Made by a program: the position numbers and the translations under genes
Assembly: GCA_014858325.1 (NCBI GenBank)
Contig: RKCM01000232.1
Coordinates: 1-5,944 of the forward strand
From: Oscillospiraceae bacterium
GTDB taxonomy: Bacteria; Bacillota; Clostridia; Oscillospirales; Ruminococcaceae
DNA length: 5,944 nucleotides
Reading direction: 5' to 3'
Notes under the pieces: generated by a model
Told to the model about the DNA's origin: nothing
Seen by the model: only the letters and a program-made list of their open reading frames with translations
Databases searched by the model: none
Shown: in pieces, positions 5,251 to 5,944 of the stretch
How the letters are laid out: each line of letters starts with the position of its first letter
How positions within the stretch are numbered: position 1 is the first letter of the stretch

Positions 5251-5944
5251 TTACAGGCAGATGTGGCGCGGGGTGCCGTTGACGTAAACGGGCGTCACCT
5301 CGTCCAGAATGAGCGGACGGGCGTACTCCTCAAACGCCGCCGTCACCTGCATTCCGTCCGAGGTGATCCAGTCCAGCGGCACCTTCTTCTCCAGGTTTGC
5401 CACCTGCTGGACGTCCACCGACTCGGCAACGCACTGGTAGGGGTAGGCCGAGATCCGCTTGAGGGCGATCATCCGGCCCGTCTCGCCTGCAAAGGCGGCT
5501 GCTGCTGCGGCAGCACCGGCGGCGTAGGCCTCGCTCACGTCGGTGCGGCTGGCCAGATGGCTGGCGCAGCGCTGCAGCGTCGAGAACTCGATGGCCCGGC
5601 TCTTGCAGTTCAGCTTCTCGTGGATGAGCTCGGAGAGGTAGCGGCTGGTGCCGCTGAGGATGGCCTTGTGGCCGAAGGCGTCCAGCTGGCCCGCCCCGGA
5701 AACGAGGTCGCACAGGTAGGTGCCGTCGGCGGTCTTGACGCCCTCGCTGGCAGCGATGATGACGTTGGACTTGGTGCGCTGCAGCTCGTCCACCTTGGCC
5801 AGGAACTTCTCCGGCACAAAGGGCACCTCGGGCAGCAGGATCAGGTCGGGGCCGTCGCAGTCCTCGCCTGCGGCCAGGCAGGCCGCACCGGCCAGCCAGC
5901 CTGCGTGGCGGCCCATGATCTCGGCCACCGTTACGCTGCGGATG
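5251..5944 (-). CDS. Second 6-phosphofructokinase paralogue, PPi-type by homology (5' end cut by window edge)
   Basis: The C-terminal 231 residues of a phosphofructokinase. They are collinear with residues 179-408 of the neighbouring PPi-type enzyme and about half identical by eye, with one extra residue near the DAFGHK segment. Conserved landmarks are VTVAEIMGRHAGW (fructose 6-phosphate site), LLPEVPF, ASEGVK, DAFGHKA, STLQRCASHLASRTD, ALKRIS, YPYQC and VANLEKKVPL. The frame stays open to the right edge with IRSVTVAE, so the GTG at 5928 is an internal valine codon and not a start. The N-terminal part, which holds the residues that tell PPi from ATP use, lies outside the window, so the donor is unverified. 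This copy ends HICL, without the MKK tail of the other. It lies upstream of the other gene in the same direction, and probably in the same operon. Confidence 0.93.
   Translation of the reverse strand, partial: IRSVTVAEIMGRHAGWLAGAACLAAGEDCDGPDLILLPEVPFVPEKFLAKVDELQRTKSNVIIAASEGVKTADGTYLCDLVSGAGQLDAFGHKAILSGTSRYLSELIHEKLNCKSRAIEFSTLQRCASHLASRTDVSEAYAAGAAAAAAAFAGETGRMIALKRISAYPYQCVAESVDVQQVANLEKKVPLDWITSDGMQVTAAFEEYARPLILDEVTPVYVNGTPRHICL

Noticed and set aside
5926..5928. GTG as the start of the right-hand phosphofructokinase
   Set aside because: The frame continues to the window edge with residues that align to the paralogue, and the encoded fragment lacks the whole N-terminal half. It is a valine codon in a truncated gene.

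Overview
The window reads as an ordinary stretch of chromosome from a GC-rich, low-complexity-free anaerobic Firmicute, most likely in the Faecalibacterium/Gemmiger/Subdoligranulum part of the Oscillospiraceae (Ruminococcaceae). The grounds are strong Shine-Dalgarno sites (GGAGG type), sigma-A-like promoters with TGn extensions, a PPi-type phosphofructokinase, and a YoeA-like MATE pump, all in roughly 60% GC DNA (estimated by eye). The genus is an inference, not something the sequence proves.

Layout, left to right. (1) Positions 1-1610, minus strand: a two-gene unit, a GntR/UTRA transcriptional regulator followed 19 nt later by pyrB (aspartate carbamoyltransferase), whose 3' end runs off the left edge. 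(2) Positions 1611-1778: a divergent intergenic region in which a near-consensus plus-strand promoter and a minus-strand extended -10 promoter physically overlap. The regulator's leader also holds two GC-rich hairpins. (3) Positions 1779-2330, plus strand: a lone GNAT acetyltransferase. (4) Positions 2331-2389: a convergent junction with one long perfect hairpin and a 12-nt A/T tract, which is a strong terminator for the minus strand. (5) Positions 2390-3754, minus strand: a MATE efflux pump with its own promoter and an unusual pair of TTGYGCAA motifs in its leader. (6) Positions 3755-3944: the MATE promoter and leader, then the terminator of the next gene. (7) Positions 3945-5171 and 5251-5944, minus strand: two tandem paralogous PPi-type 6-phosphofructokinase genes. 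The upstream one is cut by the right edge.

The four units look functionally independent: pyrimidine synthesis under a possible GntR regulator, an acetyltransferase of unknown substrate, a drug or metabolite exporter, and glycolytic PFKs. I found no tRNA, rRNA, CRISPR array, insertion sequence or phage gene. I do not see an undescribed multi-gene system. The points most worth a second look are the GntR-UTRA/pyrB pairing with overlapping divergent promoters, the tandem diverged PPi-PFK pair, and the spaced palindromic motifs in the MATE leader.
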